Shown: in pieces, positions 15,803-22,411 of the stretch
Position numbering within the stretch: the first letter of the stretch is position 1
Layout of the letters: every line of letters starts with the position of its first letter
Source of the DNA: a virus
Direction: 5' to 3' (one strand)
DNA length: 22,669 nucleotides
Virus record (IMG/VR): IMGVR_UViG_3300015374_001367
Span: 1 to 22,669 of that record
Position numbers and translations under genes: made by a program
Notes under the pieces: generated by a model
Databases searched by the model: none
Seen by the model: only the letters and a program-made list of their open reading frames with translations
Told to the model about the DNA's origin: nothing

Positions 15803-16309
15803 ATGAAAATATGGGTTTTAATTTGTGGCTTGCTTGCTTCAAGTTTAAGTTTTGGGGCTGATTGGGTATATGTTAATTCCAGTAATTCTGAAAGTTTTTG
15901 GGTTGATAAGGGTTTTTACAAATACAATGTTAAAAACAACACAGTAGATGTATGGAATAAAGCAATAAAAAAGAAGTCAAATAGTAATGATTTCTATACA
16001 AGTTCGAAGTCTCTAGAAAGATACTCTTGTATGGATAAGTCTTCAAAAAATCTTGCTTATGTTGAATATAAGGAATCTGGAGAGGTATCCAAGTCATACA
16101 CCACCCCCTCTAAAAGTTTCTCAGTAATTTTTCCAGACTCAATTGCTGAAGGGATTTGGGAGGTTGCTTGTAGCTCAAAAGGCAGGGGTTTTAGATTTTC
16201 AAAAAAGCAATTAGAAACTCTCTCAGTTTTTGAAATGCAGGAAAAATATGCCAAAAATGCACCTTATGAGCCCGAATATGTTCCAGAAAGCTTGATATCT
16301 GATAAATAA
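15803..16309 (+). CDS. Secreted small protein (moron), Adhesin_E-like with EYVP tail
   Basis: 168 residues with a clear signal peptide: basic start, hydrophobic core (IWVLICGLLASSL), and a likely cleavage after G18 (SFG|ADW). The mature part has two cysteines (C76, C123) that could form a disulfide, and a pattern recalling the surface-adhesin E-type family (ADWVYV at the start, YSCMDK, then PDSIAEGIWEVAC). I am moderately sure of that family only. The last 14 residues contain YEPEYVPESLI (155-165), the motif repeated in the next gene. The gene sits alone between two ejection genes with its own candidate promoter, an inverted-repeat leader and a terminator at 16392, and is not needed for any known P22 step. 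A lysogenic conversion or superinfection-exclusion role is inferred. Confidence 0.75.
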   Translation: MKIWVLICGLLASSLSFGADWVYVNSSNSESFWVDKGFYKYNVKNNTVDVWNKAIKKKSNSNDFYTSSKSLERYSCMDKSSKNLAYVEYKESGEVSKSYTTPSKSFSVIFPDSIAEGIWEVACSSKGRGFRFSKKQLETLSVFEMQEKYAKNAPYEPEYVPESLISDK

Positions 16310-16391
16310 AGCATCCTAGGGAGTTATTTGTGTAGCTTTCTGTTTTACAAAATCATCCATTGTATCAATCTAATTTAGAAAATAAATCAAG

Positions 16392-16413
16392 AACCCACTT
16401 CGGTGGGTTTTTT
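16392..16413 (+). terminator. Intrinsic terminator after the secreted-protein gene
   Basis: AACCCAC (16392-16398), a TTCG tetraloop and GTGGGTT (16403-16409) form a perfect 7-bp stem followed by T to 16413. It closes the inserted unit; the next gene starts 18 bases later with GGAG at 16419-16422. Confidence 0.88.
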
Positions 16414-16431
16414 AATGTCCGGAGATAAAGT

Positions 16432-17070
16432 ATGGCAAGTCTATTGCAGAAACAAGTTTATCAAGCCTACTTGAATGCAGGCTTGTCACCTAATCAAGCG
16501 AGAATCATCACAGCGGAAGTAGGGCGTGAAGGTTCATTTAGCCCTAAAAATCTGTTTGGGGTGCATATTGACCCTAAAAACGGAGCTGCAAATTTAGGCA
16601 TGTTGTCATGGCAGGGCAACCGTGGGCAAGCGCTTTATCAAGATTTGAAATCAAAGGGTTTGATAAAAGGCAACGGTATATTACCTACTCAAGAAGCGCT
16701 TAACTCAATGGCGCATTTCTCTGTGAACGAGATGAGAAATAACAAAGCTTATAGCAAAACAGCTCAAACCTTTTTGAATAATCCAGATATTGATTATCAA
16801 ACTGGTGCGGCAGTATTGGGGCGAGATTATATCCGATGGCGCTATGACGACCCTGTTTACAAATCAGGGCATGTGAATAGAGATAAGTTTTATCAAGCTA
16901 TGGGTGGAGTGGTAGGACAGCAATCTCAACAAGAATATAAGCCTGAGTATGTTCCGCAAAACCTATTACAAGCTAAAAGTGGGTACAAAGCTGAATATGT
17001 CCCTAAAGACAACTTAACTCAAGAAGGGTACCAACCCGAATACGTTCCACAACAATTATTAGGTGGTTAA
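16432..17070 (+). CDS. Virion lysozyme-fold ejection protein with three EYVP repeats
   Basis: 212 residues. The N-terminal domain matches a phage tail lysozyme-like fold: AYLNAGLSPNQARIITAEVG, REGSFSPKNLFG, then NLGMLSWQGNRG at 54-65; E29 or E33 is the likely catalytic acid. This would open peptidoglycan for the ejection channel. The C-terminal 45 residues hold three repeats of Y-x-(P/A)-E-Y-V-P-x-x-x-L beginning at residues 169, 185 and 200, a probable docking or assembly tail. It lies between gp20-like and gp16-like genes, fitting a hydrolase delivered with the ejection proteins. The stop is followed within 3 bases by the next start. The only odd point is that its repeat also appears in the unrelated secreted protein upstream. 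Confidence 0.78.
   Translation: MASLLQKQVYQAYLNAGLSPNQARIITAEVGREGSFSPKNLFGVHIDPKNGAANLGMLSWQGNRGQALYQDLKSKGLIKGNGILPTQEALNSMAHFSVNEMRNNKAYSKTAQTFLNNPDIDYQTGAAVLGRDYIRWRYDDPVYKSGHVNRDKFYQAMGGVVGQQSQQEYKPEYVPQNLLQAKSGYKAEYVPKDNLTQEGYQPEYVPQQLLGG
16936..17061 (+). repeat. Three Y-x-P-E-Y-V-P protein repeats
   Basis: The repeats are YKPEYVPQNLL, YKAEYVPKDNL and YQPEYVPQQLL, spaced by 16 and 15 residues. Codons differ between copies (for example gtt/gtc and ccg/cct/cca), so it is protein-level conservation and not a fresh DNA duplication. Confidence 0.8.
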
Positions 17071-17072
17071 TC

Positions 17073-19259
17073 ATGGCAGGCGAACAATCTAAAGCATTTA
17101 TAGATGCACAACGAAAAGCTGGGAAATCCGATATAGAAATTTTCAATGCGATGATTGATATTCCTAAATTTAGGGAGGGTATTCAAAGAGGTAATAGTCT
17201 AGGGCATACAAATCGGGATATTGCTCAGGGACTTGGTTTAAACCTACCTGAACGCAAAGCGGTAGATATTAACGAAGTTAAGCAAAAAGCAATGCTTGAC
17301 GAAGGAAAAAAGGCGGGGAAAACTTCTCTTCTTGACTCTATTAATATGGGCATAACAGGAGGGATTGGTGGAGGGGTAGCTCAAGGTTTCTATAAAGCAA
17401 GTGATTTAATTGATAGCGGAATCAATAAGCTAACTGGTGCAGAATACTTGCCAACTGATCGTTATGAAAAATTCACACAACAACGAAAAGATTTTGCAGA
17501 CCTACACAATGCTCAACGTGAAGCCAATGAACAAGGCTTTGATTGGGTTCAATTGGGTACTAATGTTGCAACAGAGTTGCCAGTAGCTGCATTAGGAAAA
17601 GGGTATCAAGGTGCTAAAATACTTTCTGGTGCAGGCGCAAAAGTCACAGGTCGTAATGCATTAGTAGGGATGGGCTTAGGCGGGGCAAGTTTTGCAGATG
17701 ACTCTGATGCCCGATTAGCTCATGCGGCTTTTGGAACTGTTGGTGGGGCAGCTGGAGGAGTGGTTGGAGAAAAAATTGGGCAGGGTTTAAGTAAAGCGAT
17801 ACAAGCAAGTAAAAATGTAAGTTCTAGATTTTCAACAACTCAAACCAACCAATTGCTATCCCAAATCAACCAAAAACTTGATGATGCTTTACGTCAAAAT
17901 GGATTAACTTTAGGCGAGTTGTCTGCGGATATCGTTAATGGATTGCGTCAAGATGCTTTAAAAGCTTTGAGATCAGGTAAAGATTTAAATCCTACAGCAG
18001 TAGCCAGAAAAGCTGTAATTGATCGTTTGGGATTGACTGGAACAAAAGCTCAGATCTCAGGTGATGCAAAGCAATGGCAACAGCAAGCAGAGCTAGCAAA
18101 AATCAATGGAGCGGGTGACCCTCTTCGAGATAAATTTATTGATGACAATGTACAATTAACACGATTACTTAATGAAGTTGCTGATAATACCAAAGGAACA
18201 TCAGTAAATAGTTATGGCCCCATGGATGACGCTCTAAAATCTATTCAAGGTCAACTGGGTCAAAACAAGGATTATATCCGAACAGTTTATAATTCAGCAC
18301 GTCAAGCACAAGGAAATGAGGTTAAAATCGGAGGCGCTGAGTTTGTCAGAGAATCAAATAAGATTTTAAAAGACAATTACGCTTCAATGAGCCTACCCTC
18401 AAGTGTTAAGGCAATTCTCAAAGATATTGAAAAAGATCCAGATCAATTTACTTTGGGTAAATCTGAAGAGATTATTAAACGTCTTAATAAGGAACACAAT
18501 TCAAGTTTAAAACTTGATGGTACAGCTTCAAGTGAAACTTATGCTATTGGGCTAGTACGCGATGCATTGAATAATCGCCAAAACATAACACTTCAAAATC
18601 TTTCAAATCAAAACAATGCTGCTGCTCAACTATATCAGCTTGGACGTCAAGCGCATGGTTTCAATGCTCAACAAATTGAATCAATGCCATTGCTTCAAGA
18701 TGCGATAAAAGGGGTGGAACCCGATAAATTATTTAATAAACGTATTCTGGGTGGAAATGTAAATGAATTAAGTAAAACGATTGATTTATTAAAGAATGTC
18801 AATCCCCAAGCTGTAAATGACATTAAGCAACAAGTCGTTCAATTCATTAGCCAAAAATCAGTTAATAGCAATGGGCAATTTAGCCCGGCGGGCATGAAAA
18901 GAGCTCTCGACAATTTAACTGATCGTCGAATGTTGACGATGTTTACACCTAAGGAGCTTGGTCAAATTAAAGATATTAGCAAGGCTGCCGATTACTTTAT
19001 TACACAACCGCCCCATTCTTATGTAAATAATTCCAATTCTGGATCCGCTATAGCAAATTATTTTATGAGTTTATTAAAGCTTCCTGGTGCAAGAGTGCTT
19101 TTGAGCTCAGTTAAGGATGTTCCAGACAGTATGGCGGTTTCACAAGCAATGAAACCCTCGATTGCTGGTGAAGCAACTCCATCTCAGGCCAATCAAGATC
19201 TGATAGAGAGATTGACTAGAGCAGGCTTGATTTCAGGCTCAAACCTACCAAACCAATAA
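17073..19259 (+). CDS. DNA ejection protein, gp16-like
   Basis: 728 residues (P22 gp16 is 609). The protein is helical, with a basic N-terminus (AFIDAQRKAGKSDIEIFNAM), glycine-rich, potentially membrane-active stretches at about 89-105 (SINMGITGGIGGGVAQG) and about 196-232 (ALVGMGLGGASF, AFGTVGGAAGGVVGE), and long amphipathic helices after that. This composition and the place at the end of the ejection block fit the gp16 role of helping DNA cross the inner membrane. The C-terminal third has many Lys/Gln residues and no recognisable catalytic motif. Its start is 3 bases after the preceding stop. The TAA is itself part of a terminator stem. Confidence 0.8.
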   Translation: MAGEQSKAFIDAQRKAGKSDIEIFNAMIDIPKFREGIQRGNSLGHTNRDIAQGLGLNLPERKAVDINEVKQKAMLDEGKKAGKTSLLDSINMGITGGIGGGVAQGFYKASDLIDSGINKLTGAEYLPTDRYEKFTQQRKDFADLHNAQREANEQGFDWVQLGTNVATELPVAALGKGYQGAKILSGAGAKVTGRNALVGMGLGGASFADDSDARLAHAAFGTVGGAAGGVVGEKIGQGLSKAIQASKNVSSRFSTTQTNQLLSQINQKLDDALRQNGLTLGELSADIVNGLRQDALKALRSGKDLNPTAVARKAVIDRLGLTGTKAQISGDAKQWQQQAELAKINGAGDPLRDKFIDDNVQLTRLLNEVADNTKGTSVNSYGPMDDALKSIQGQLGQNKDYIRTVYNSARQAQGNEVKIGGAEFVRESNKILKDNYASMSLPSSVKAILKDIEKDPDQFTLGKSEEIIKRLNKEHNSSLKLDGTASSETYAIGLVRDALNNRQNITLQNLSNQNNAAAQLYQLGRQAHGFNAQQIESMPLLQDAIKGVEPDKLFNKRILGGNVNELSKTIDLLKNVNPQAVNDIKQQVVQFISQKSVNSNGQFSPAGMKRALDNLTDRRMLTMFTPKELGQIKDISKAADYFITQPPHSYVNNSNSGSAIANYFMSLLKLPGARVLLSSVKDVPDSMAVSQAMKPSIAGEATPSQANQDLIERLTRAGLISGSNLPNQ

Positions 19260-19279
19260 CCGCCAAAAGGCGGTTTTTT
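19258..19279 (+). terminator. Intrinsic terminator after the gp16-like gene
   Basis: AACCGCC (19258-19264), loop AAAA and GGCGGTT (19269-19275) form a perfect 7-bp stem with T to 19279. The 5' arm uses the last two bases of the stop codon. The fibre and lysis genes follow immediately. Confidence 0.88.
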
Positions 19280-19293
19280 AATGCAGGTTCAAA

Positions 19294-20232
19294 ATGACAG
19301 CATACCCATTAACACCAGTGCGATATCGAGCCTTTGACAAAAACGGACAGCCTTTAATTGGTGGTCAGGTTTTTGCGTATGAGGCAGGAAGCACAACAAA
19401 TGAAAAAGATACATATTCTGATAAGGGTATGGAAAGTTTAAATACATGGCCTGTCATTCTTGACGATATGGGCAGTGCATCGATCTATATTTCAGGGGAT
19501 TACTTTTTTCAGGTTTTCGATGCTGAAGGTAATTTGATTGAGGAAGGTGACGGCATTGCTGATGCTGAGTCGATTGCACAAGCTCTGATTGACGGCAACT
19601 CAGGCAGTGCGAGCAATCTTGAGCAACGTGTGACCGATTTAGAGTCAGCGCGTGATGAGCATACAGATCAGATCAATGACCTACTTGACACAACCGCCGA
19701 TCTACAAGAGCAAGTTAAATCAGAAGTTGAAACAGATCGAGACGCAGCGATAAAAGCTGCTGTTGATGCCGCAAAGACTGCTTTAGCTGATGTATTTCAA
19801 GGAAAACTTGATGCTTTAGAAGAGCAATTCGGTGAAGACCTTGAAAAAGTCAAAATCCCAATTGACGGCATTTACATCTCACTTACTAATGTTGATCCAA
19901 AAACGATACTTGGATATGGGTCGTGGCTGGCAATATCTAAAGGTCGTGCAATAGTCGGCTTATCCGATGTTGCTGCAGATCCAAACTGGACCAAAACTGT
20001 CGGCAGTACCTTCGGTGAGTATGACCACATACTAACAAAAGAAGAATTGCCAAAAATCACTGCCAAGGCGGTAAAGCTTCAGTCTATGTACTGGCAATAT
20101 GGTCCGCAAAAAAGACCTGATGAAGGTTTTATTCCTAATTGGGATGAGGCTAATTCGATGTCTGGTGAAGATAAAGCGCATAACACAGTACAACCAAGTA
20201 TGGTTTTTGCCATCTGGAAGCGAACTGCATAA
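19294..20232 (+). CDS. Short tail fibre protein
   Basis: 312 residues. Residues about 1-85 resemble the phage-binding domain found at the N-terminus of tailspikes and fibres (RYRAFDKNGQPLIGGQVFAY, NTWPVILDDMGSASI, YFFQVFDAEGNLIEEGDGI). Residues about 105-190 are a coiled coil (LEQRVTDLESARDEH and so on). The C-terminus resembles a baseplate gp10-C-terminal/collar-type domain: PKTILGYGSWLAISKGRAIV, GSTFGEYDHILTKEELPKI, ending VQPSMVFAIWKRTA. No beta-helix or depolymerase domain is present, so it is a small fibre and not a capsule-degrading spike. A terminator just upstream and a start with AGG 6-8 bases away separate it from the ejection block. The usual host-range role is inferred. Confidence 0.8.
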   Translation: MTAYPLTPVRYRAFDKNGQPLIGGQVFAYEAGSTTNEKDTYSDKGMESLNTWPVILDDMGSASIYISGDYFFQVFDAEGNLIEEGDGIADAESIAQALIDGNSGSASNLEQRVTDLESARDEHTDQINDLLDTTADLQEQVKSEVETDRDAAIKAAVDAAKTALADVFQGKLDALEEQFGEDLEKVKIPIDGIYISLTNVDPKTILGYGSWLAISKGRAIVGLSDVAADPNWTKTVGSTFGEYDHILTKEELPKITAKAVKLQSMYWQYGPQKRPDEGFIPNWDEANSMSGEDKAHNTVQPSMVFAIWKRTA

Positions 20233-20249
20233 AAATATTAGGGGGTTAC

Positions 20250-20522
20250 ATGTCTGAAACGCAGGCAGCAATTGAAGCGAGTGCGGTCGCAATTACTCAG
20301 AAAGTTACAGTTACAAGTGGTGCTACTTCATTCTTCGCATTCTTGGCCAAAGTTGATGTTATCGCTTGGGGCGGTTTATGCGTGGCATTGATAGGCTTAT
20401 TTATTCAGCTGTACTTTGCGATAGCTAAAAATCGACGCGAAAAAGTAGAGCACGAAATGCGTAAAGCAGAACATCAATTACGTATCTTAAAATTAAAGGA
20501 TGAATGTAATGTCAAAAACTAA
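20250..20522 (+). CDS. Holin (small, one strong membrane segment)
   Basis: 90 residues. There is a weak Ala-rich first segment (about 20-33) and a strong membrane helix at about 38-58 (VIAWGGLCVALIGLFIQLYF), followed by a basic, charged tail (KNRREKVEHEMRKAEHQL). The plan resembles P21- or HP1-type holins in which a weak first segment can leave the membrane. It stands directly before a SAR endolysin gene, which needs only a depolarising (pin) holin, so a pinholin role is plausible. RBS AGGGGG at 20240-20245. Its last 14 bases overlap the endolysin gene. Confidence 0.75.
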   Translation: MSETQAAIEASAVAITQKVTVTSGATSFFAFLAKVDVIAWGGLCVALIGLFIQLYFAIAKNRREKVEHEMRKAEHQLRILKLKDECNVKN

Positions 20523-21012
20523 AGTTTGGGCAGTTGGTCTAGCAGCTTCGGCTGCTTTTTTTACATCTTTAATTGGCTATGAGGGGTACAAGTCAAAGCC
20601 ATATTTAGATAGTGCTAAAGTGGCAACGATCGGTATCGGGTCCACATCATATGAAAACGGTACCAAGGTCAAAATGACAGACAAGCCGATTACCAAAGAA
20701 CGTGCGGTTCAAATTGCCAAGGCTCATATTGCAAAAGACGAAGTAGCTTTTAGAAAGTCATTATCTGGCGTGAAGCTTACTCAGACTGAATATGATGTGT
20801 ACTTAGACTTCGTTTACAACTATGGCCAAGCCAACTGGAATGGCTCATCAATGCTCCGTAATTTGAAAGCGGGGCAGTATAAGCAAGCTTGTACATCACT
20901 TTTAAAATACAAGTACGTTGCAAAGCGTGATTGCTCAGTGCGTTCAAATGGCTGCTATGGTGTTTGGACTCGGCAATTAGATCGATATAACAAGTGTATA
21001 GGGGTGCAATGA
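20509..21012 (+). CDS. SAR endolysin, T4-lysozyme type (GH24)
   Basis: 167 residues. The catalytic spacing of T4-type lysozymes is exact: E25, D34 and T40 (E then 9 to D, then 6 to T, as in E11-D20-T26 of T4 lysozyme), in IGYEGYKSKPYLDSAKVATI. The N-terminus has two Lys (K3, K5) and then a weakly hydrophobic Ala/Gly/Ser-rich segment (VWAVGLAASAAFF, 6-18), the hallmark of a signal-anchor-release domain that tethers an inactive enzyme until the membrane is depolarised. Cys at about 126, 143 and 149 could form or exchange disulfides. The start at 20509 is chosen because AAAGGA (20495-20500) is well placed for it and not for the ATG at 20500. The stop overlaps Rz. Confidence 0.9.
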   Translation: MSKTKVWAVGLAASAAFFTSLIGYEGYKSKPYLDSAKVATIGIGSTSYENGTKVKMTDKPITKERAVQIAKAHIAKDEVAFRKSLSGVKLTQTEYDVYLDFVYNYGQANWNGSSMLRNLKAGQYKQACTSLLKYKYVAKRDCSVRSNGCYGVWTRQLDRYNKCIGVQ

Positions 21013-21512
21013 TGCAAGCATTTTTAGCGAAATTCTATGAAACCGTCATTATCGCAATGGCGGTTTTTTTATTGTTGGCCATAACAGCTTTAGGCATTCA
21101 ATCATGGCGAGTAAATCATTTTAAAAGCGAATACACATTATTGAATGCAAAATACAAAACCGAAGCTGCTGAAGCTAAAGCTATGGTAGAACAAGCCAAA
21201 GCCTCAGCAGCACTTAAAGAGAAACAATGGTTTGAACAACAGTTAAAAGCGGAGCAAAACTATAATGCTAAAATTAAACAGATTAAGTCTGATGCTGATC
21301 TTGCTCAGTCCAGCGCTGACAGCTTGTCAAAGCAACTCAAAATTGCAGGCAGTCGCTTGTCCAGTAGTTCCAAAGAAACCATCGTTGAGTACACCATTGC
21401 CAACAGTGACATACTCGAAAACTGCATTACTGAATATCGAACAGTGGCAGAAAAAGCTGATGGACACGCAGCTGATGCAGAAAGATTGAGGGAGGCGTGG
21501 CCCTCTGAGTGA
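21009..21512 (+). CDS. Rz: Rz-like inner-membrane spanin
   Basis: 167 residues, with one N-terminal membrane segment (VIIAMAVFLLLAITALGI) and a long periplasmic coiled coil (KTEAAEAKAMVEQAKASA and following). This is the i-spanin layout. The ATGATG at 21009 overlaps the endolysin stop; the second ATG at 21012 has better spacing to AGGGG (21000-21004), and a GTG at 20994 is less likely. A complete Rz1 gene is nested in another frame. A hairpin with a T run lies in frame in the membrane segment. It ends in a stop that is part of a terminator loop and stem. Confidence 0.85.
   Translation: MMQAFLAKFYETVIIAMAVFLLLAITALGIQSWRVNHFKSEYTLLNAKYKTEAAEAKAMVEQAKASAALKEKQWFEQQLKAEQNYNAKIKQIKSDADLAQSSADSLSKQLKIAGSRLSSSSKETIVEYTIANSDILENCITEYRTVAEKADGHAADAERLREAWPSE
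21041..21070 (+). terminator. Terminator-shaped hairpin inside the Rz membrane segment
   Basis: AACCGTCATT (21041-21050) pairs with AATGGCGGTT (21056-21065) over 10 bp, with one G-U wobble, around a 5-base loop, followed by five T to 21070. It codes for TVIIAMAVFL. Shape and tail match the AACCGCC/GGCGGTT terminator at 19258. Confidence 0.5.
21265..21489 (+). CDS. Rz1: Rz1-like outer-membrane lipoprotein spanin, nested in Rz
   Basis: 74 residues in the +1 frame relative to Rz and completely inside it. The signal sequence is basic then hydrophobic (LSLMLILLSPA) and ends in a lipobox L18-T19-A20-C21, with Gln at +2, which favours outer-membrane sorting. The mature protein is proline-rich (CPVVPKKPSLSTPLPTV), as in lambda Rz1. 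Rz1 bridges to Rz and fuses the inner and outer membranes at lysis. Start is ATG 21265, with GGAG 10 bases upstream. Complete nesting as in lambda is known, but it limits the sequence of both genes. Confidence 0.88.
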   Translation: MLKLNRLSLMLILLSPALTACQSNSKLQAVACPVVPKKPSLSTPLPTVTYSKTALLNIEQWQKKLMDTQLMQKD

Positions 21513-21523
21513 GGGCTTTGTTT
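21499..21523 (+). terminator. Terminator-like hairpin at the end of the lysis cassette
   Basis: GGCCCTC (21499-21505) and GAGGGCT (21511-21517) form a 7-bp stem with one G-U pair and a 5-base loop. The tail is T-rich but interrupted (TTGTTT). The Rz stop codon lies at the loop/3' arm. Confidence 0.6.
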
Positions 21524-21551
21524 AATTTAACTTCTAAGAAATAATTCAAGA

Positions 21552-21749
21552 TTATGGGTTACAAATTTCAAAAATAGTTTTTAAAAGTTGTTTTACTAAG
21601 ATATGTAGAATTTTAATTATTAAAAAACAATTAATTATAGTTAATGTAGTATCAATTAGGTCATCATGAATCACAGCGGTTAGCATAAAAGATACAATTA
21701 AAATAAAAATTAAAAAAAAGAATTTACTATTGAAATATTTTTTGTTCAT
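21552..21749 (-). CDS. Possible small membrane protein
   Basis: A 65-residue ORF on the minus strand with two hydrophobic stretches: FFFLIFILIVSFMLTAV near 10-26 and a second near 32-52 (TTLTIINCFLIIKILHILV). Lys-rich ends would suit a two-helix membrane peptide. The surrounding DNA is very AT-rich, in which Phe/Ile/Leu-rich ORFs arise by chance. The ribosome binding site is poor (a GAG 7 bases upstream). It is convergent to the lysis operon and has no overlapping + strand gene, so it is not a shadow. Function unknown. Confidence 0.3.
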   Translation of the reverse strand: MNKKYFNSKFFFLIFILIVSFMLTAVIHDDLIDTTLTIINCFLIIKILHILVKQLLKTIFEICNP

Positions 21750-21925
21750 GCCTTTACTCTGTATATAAGGGTTATATTATAATAATAAATTCTGAAAATT
21801 TATATATTTTGTGAGTAATAATAGAGTTTAGAATTTAATTTTAATTTTATTTCTCTATATTTTCAATAACTTAGATATTAAATAAAGCTTATTTATAAAA
21901 AAAATAAATATATATATAAGAAAAC

Positions 21926-21953
21926 TTGATTATTTTTATTTTCAGTATATAAT
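21926..21953 (+). promoter_or_regulatory. Sigma-70 promoter for the cold-shock gene
   Basis: TTGATT (21926-21931), a 16-base spacer and a consensus TATAAT (21948-21953) are seen. The likely start is near 21960. It is the best promoter match in the window. Confidence 0.65.
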
Positions 21954-21959
21954 GAGCTT

Positions 21960-22115
21960 AACTAGAAAAAATTATGTTTGGTAAATCTTCTCTAAGTACC
22001 GCAGTATTAGTCATAATCCTTCGTTTTTTTCAGATTTTAAGCTCCATTCTTTATTATTTCGATGTTACAGATAGTCAATTAATTGGCTAAAATTTTTAAA
22101 AAAATAGGATTTATT
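21960..22115 (+). promoter_or_regulatory. Long 5' leader of the cold-shock mRNA
   Basis: If transcription starts near 21960, the mRNA has an untranslated leader of about 155 bases before ATG 22116. Long leaders that refold in the cold are known for cspA-type mRNAs. The leader contains no convincing alternative ORF, and TAGGA at 22105-22109 supplies the ribosome binding site. Confidence 0.4.
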
Positions 22116-22331
22116 ATGTCTAATTCAAATATTGTGAAAGGTACTGTTAAGTGGTTTAACGAAGCTAAAGGTTTCGGTTTTATCCAACCAGAATCAGGTC
22201 CAGATGTTTTTGCTCATTTTAGCGAAATCGCTAGCTCAGGTTTCAAAACCCTTGCTGAAGGTCAACCTGTTGAATTCAGTATTGCACAAGGTCAAAAAGG
22301 ACCAAATGCTGTAAATATTATTGCTGTATAA
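22116..22331 (+). CDS. Cold-shock protein (CspA family)
   Basis: 71 residues, the normal CSD length. The RNA-binding motifs are KGFGFI (RNP1) and VFAHF (RNP2), with the lead-in [12 protein letters not shown] and the tail [11 protein letters not shown]. It binds single-stranded nucleic acid and melts RNA structure in the cytoplasm. The sequence style ([20 protein letters not shown]) is that of Acinetobacter Csp proteins. The start is set by the TAGGA ribosome binding site 6 bases before the ATG; an in-frame TTG at 22083 lacks one. It has its own promoter and terminator, so it is independent of the late operon. Whether it is a phage or a chromosomal gene is not settled by this window. Confidence 0.95.
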   Translation: MSNSNIVKGTVKWFNEAKGFGFIQPESGPDVFAHFSEIASSGFKTLAEGQPVEFSIAQGQKGPNAVNIIAV

Positions 22332-22353
22332 GCAACAATAAGCAGTACTAAAT

Positions 22354-22381
22354 AAAAGCACTAATTAGTGCTTTTTATTTT
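22354..22381 (+). terminator. Intrinsic terminator of the csp gene
   Basis: AAAAGCACT (22354-22362), AATT loop and AGTGCTTTT (22367-22375) form a perfect palindrome with TATTTT behind. The AAAA/TTTT ends may make it bidirectional. Confidence 0.82.
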
Positions 22382-22411
22382 CTCTTAAAATTATTATTAG
22401 TAATTTTATGA

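Larger units (their letters stand above)
21513..22115. other. AT-rich intergenic region between lysis genes and csp
   Basis: About 600 bases of strongly AT-rich DNA. It holds the tail of the lysis terminator, the possible minus-strand ORF, an inverted repeat TAAATAA-AGC-TTATTTA at 21879-21895, the csp promoter and the csp leader. No tRNA or att core repeat is recognisable. Confidence 0.6.

Noticed and set aside
20994-21008. GTG start for Rz, 5 codons earlier
   Set aside because: It has no ribosome binding site, while AGGGG serves ATG 21009 or 21012.
21879-21895. TAAATAA-AGC-TTATTTA as an operator
   Set aside because: The arms are pure A/T in an AT-rich region and could arise by chance; no regulator is visible.
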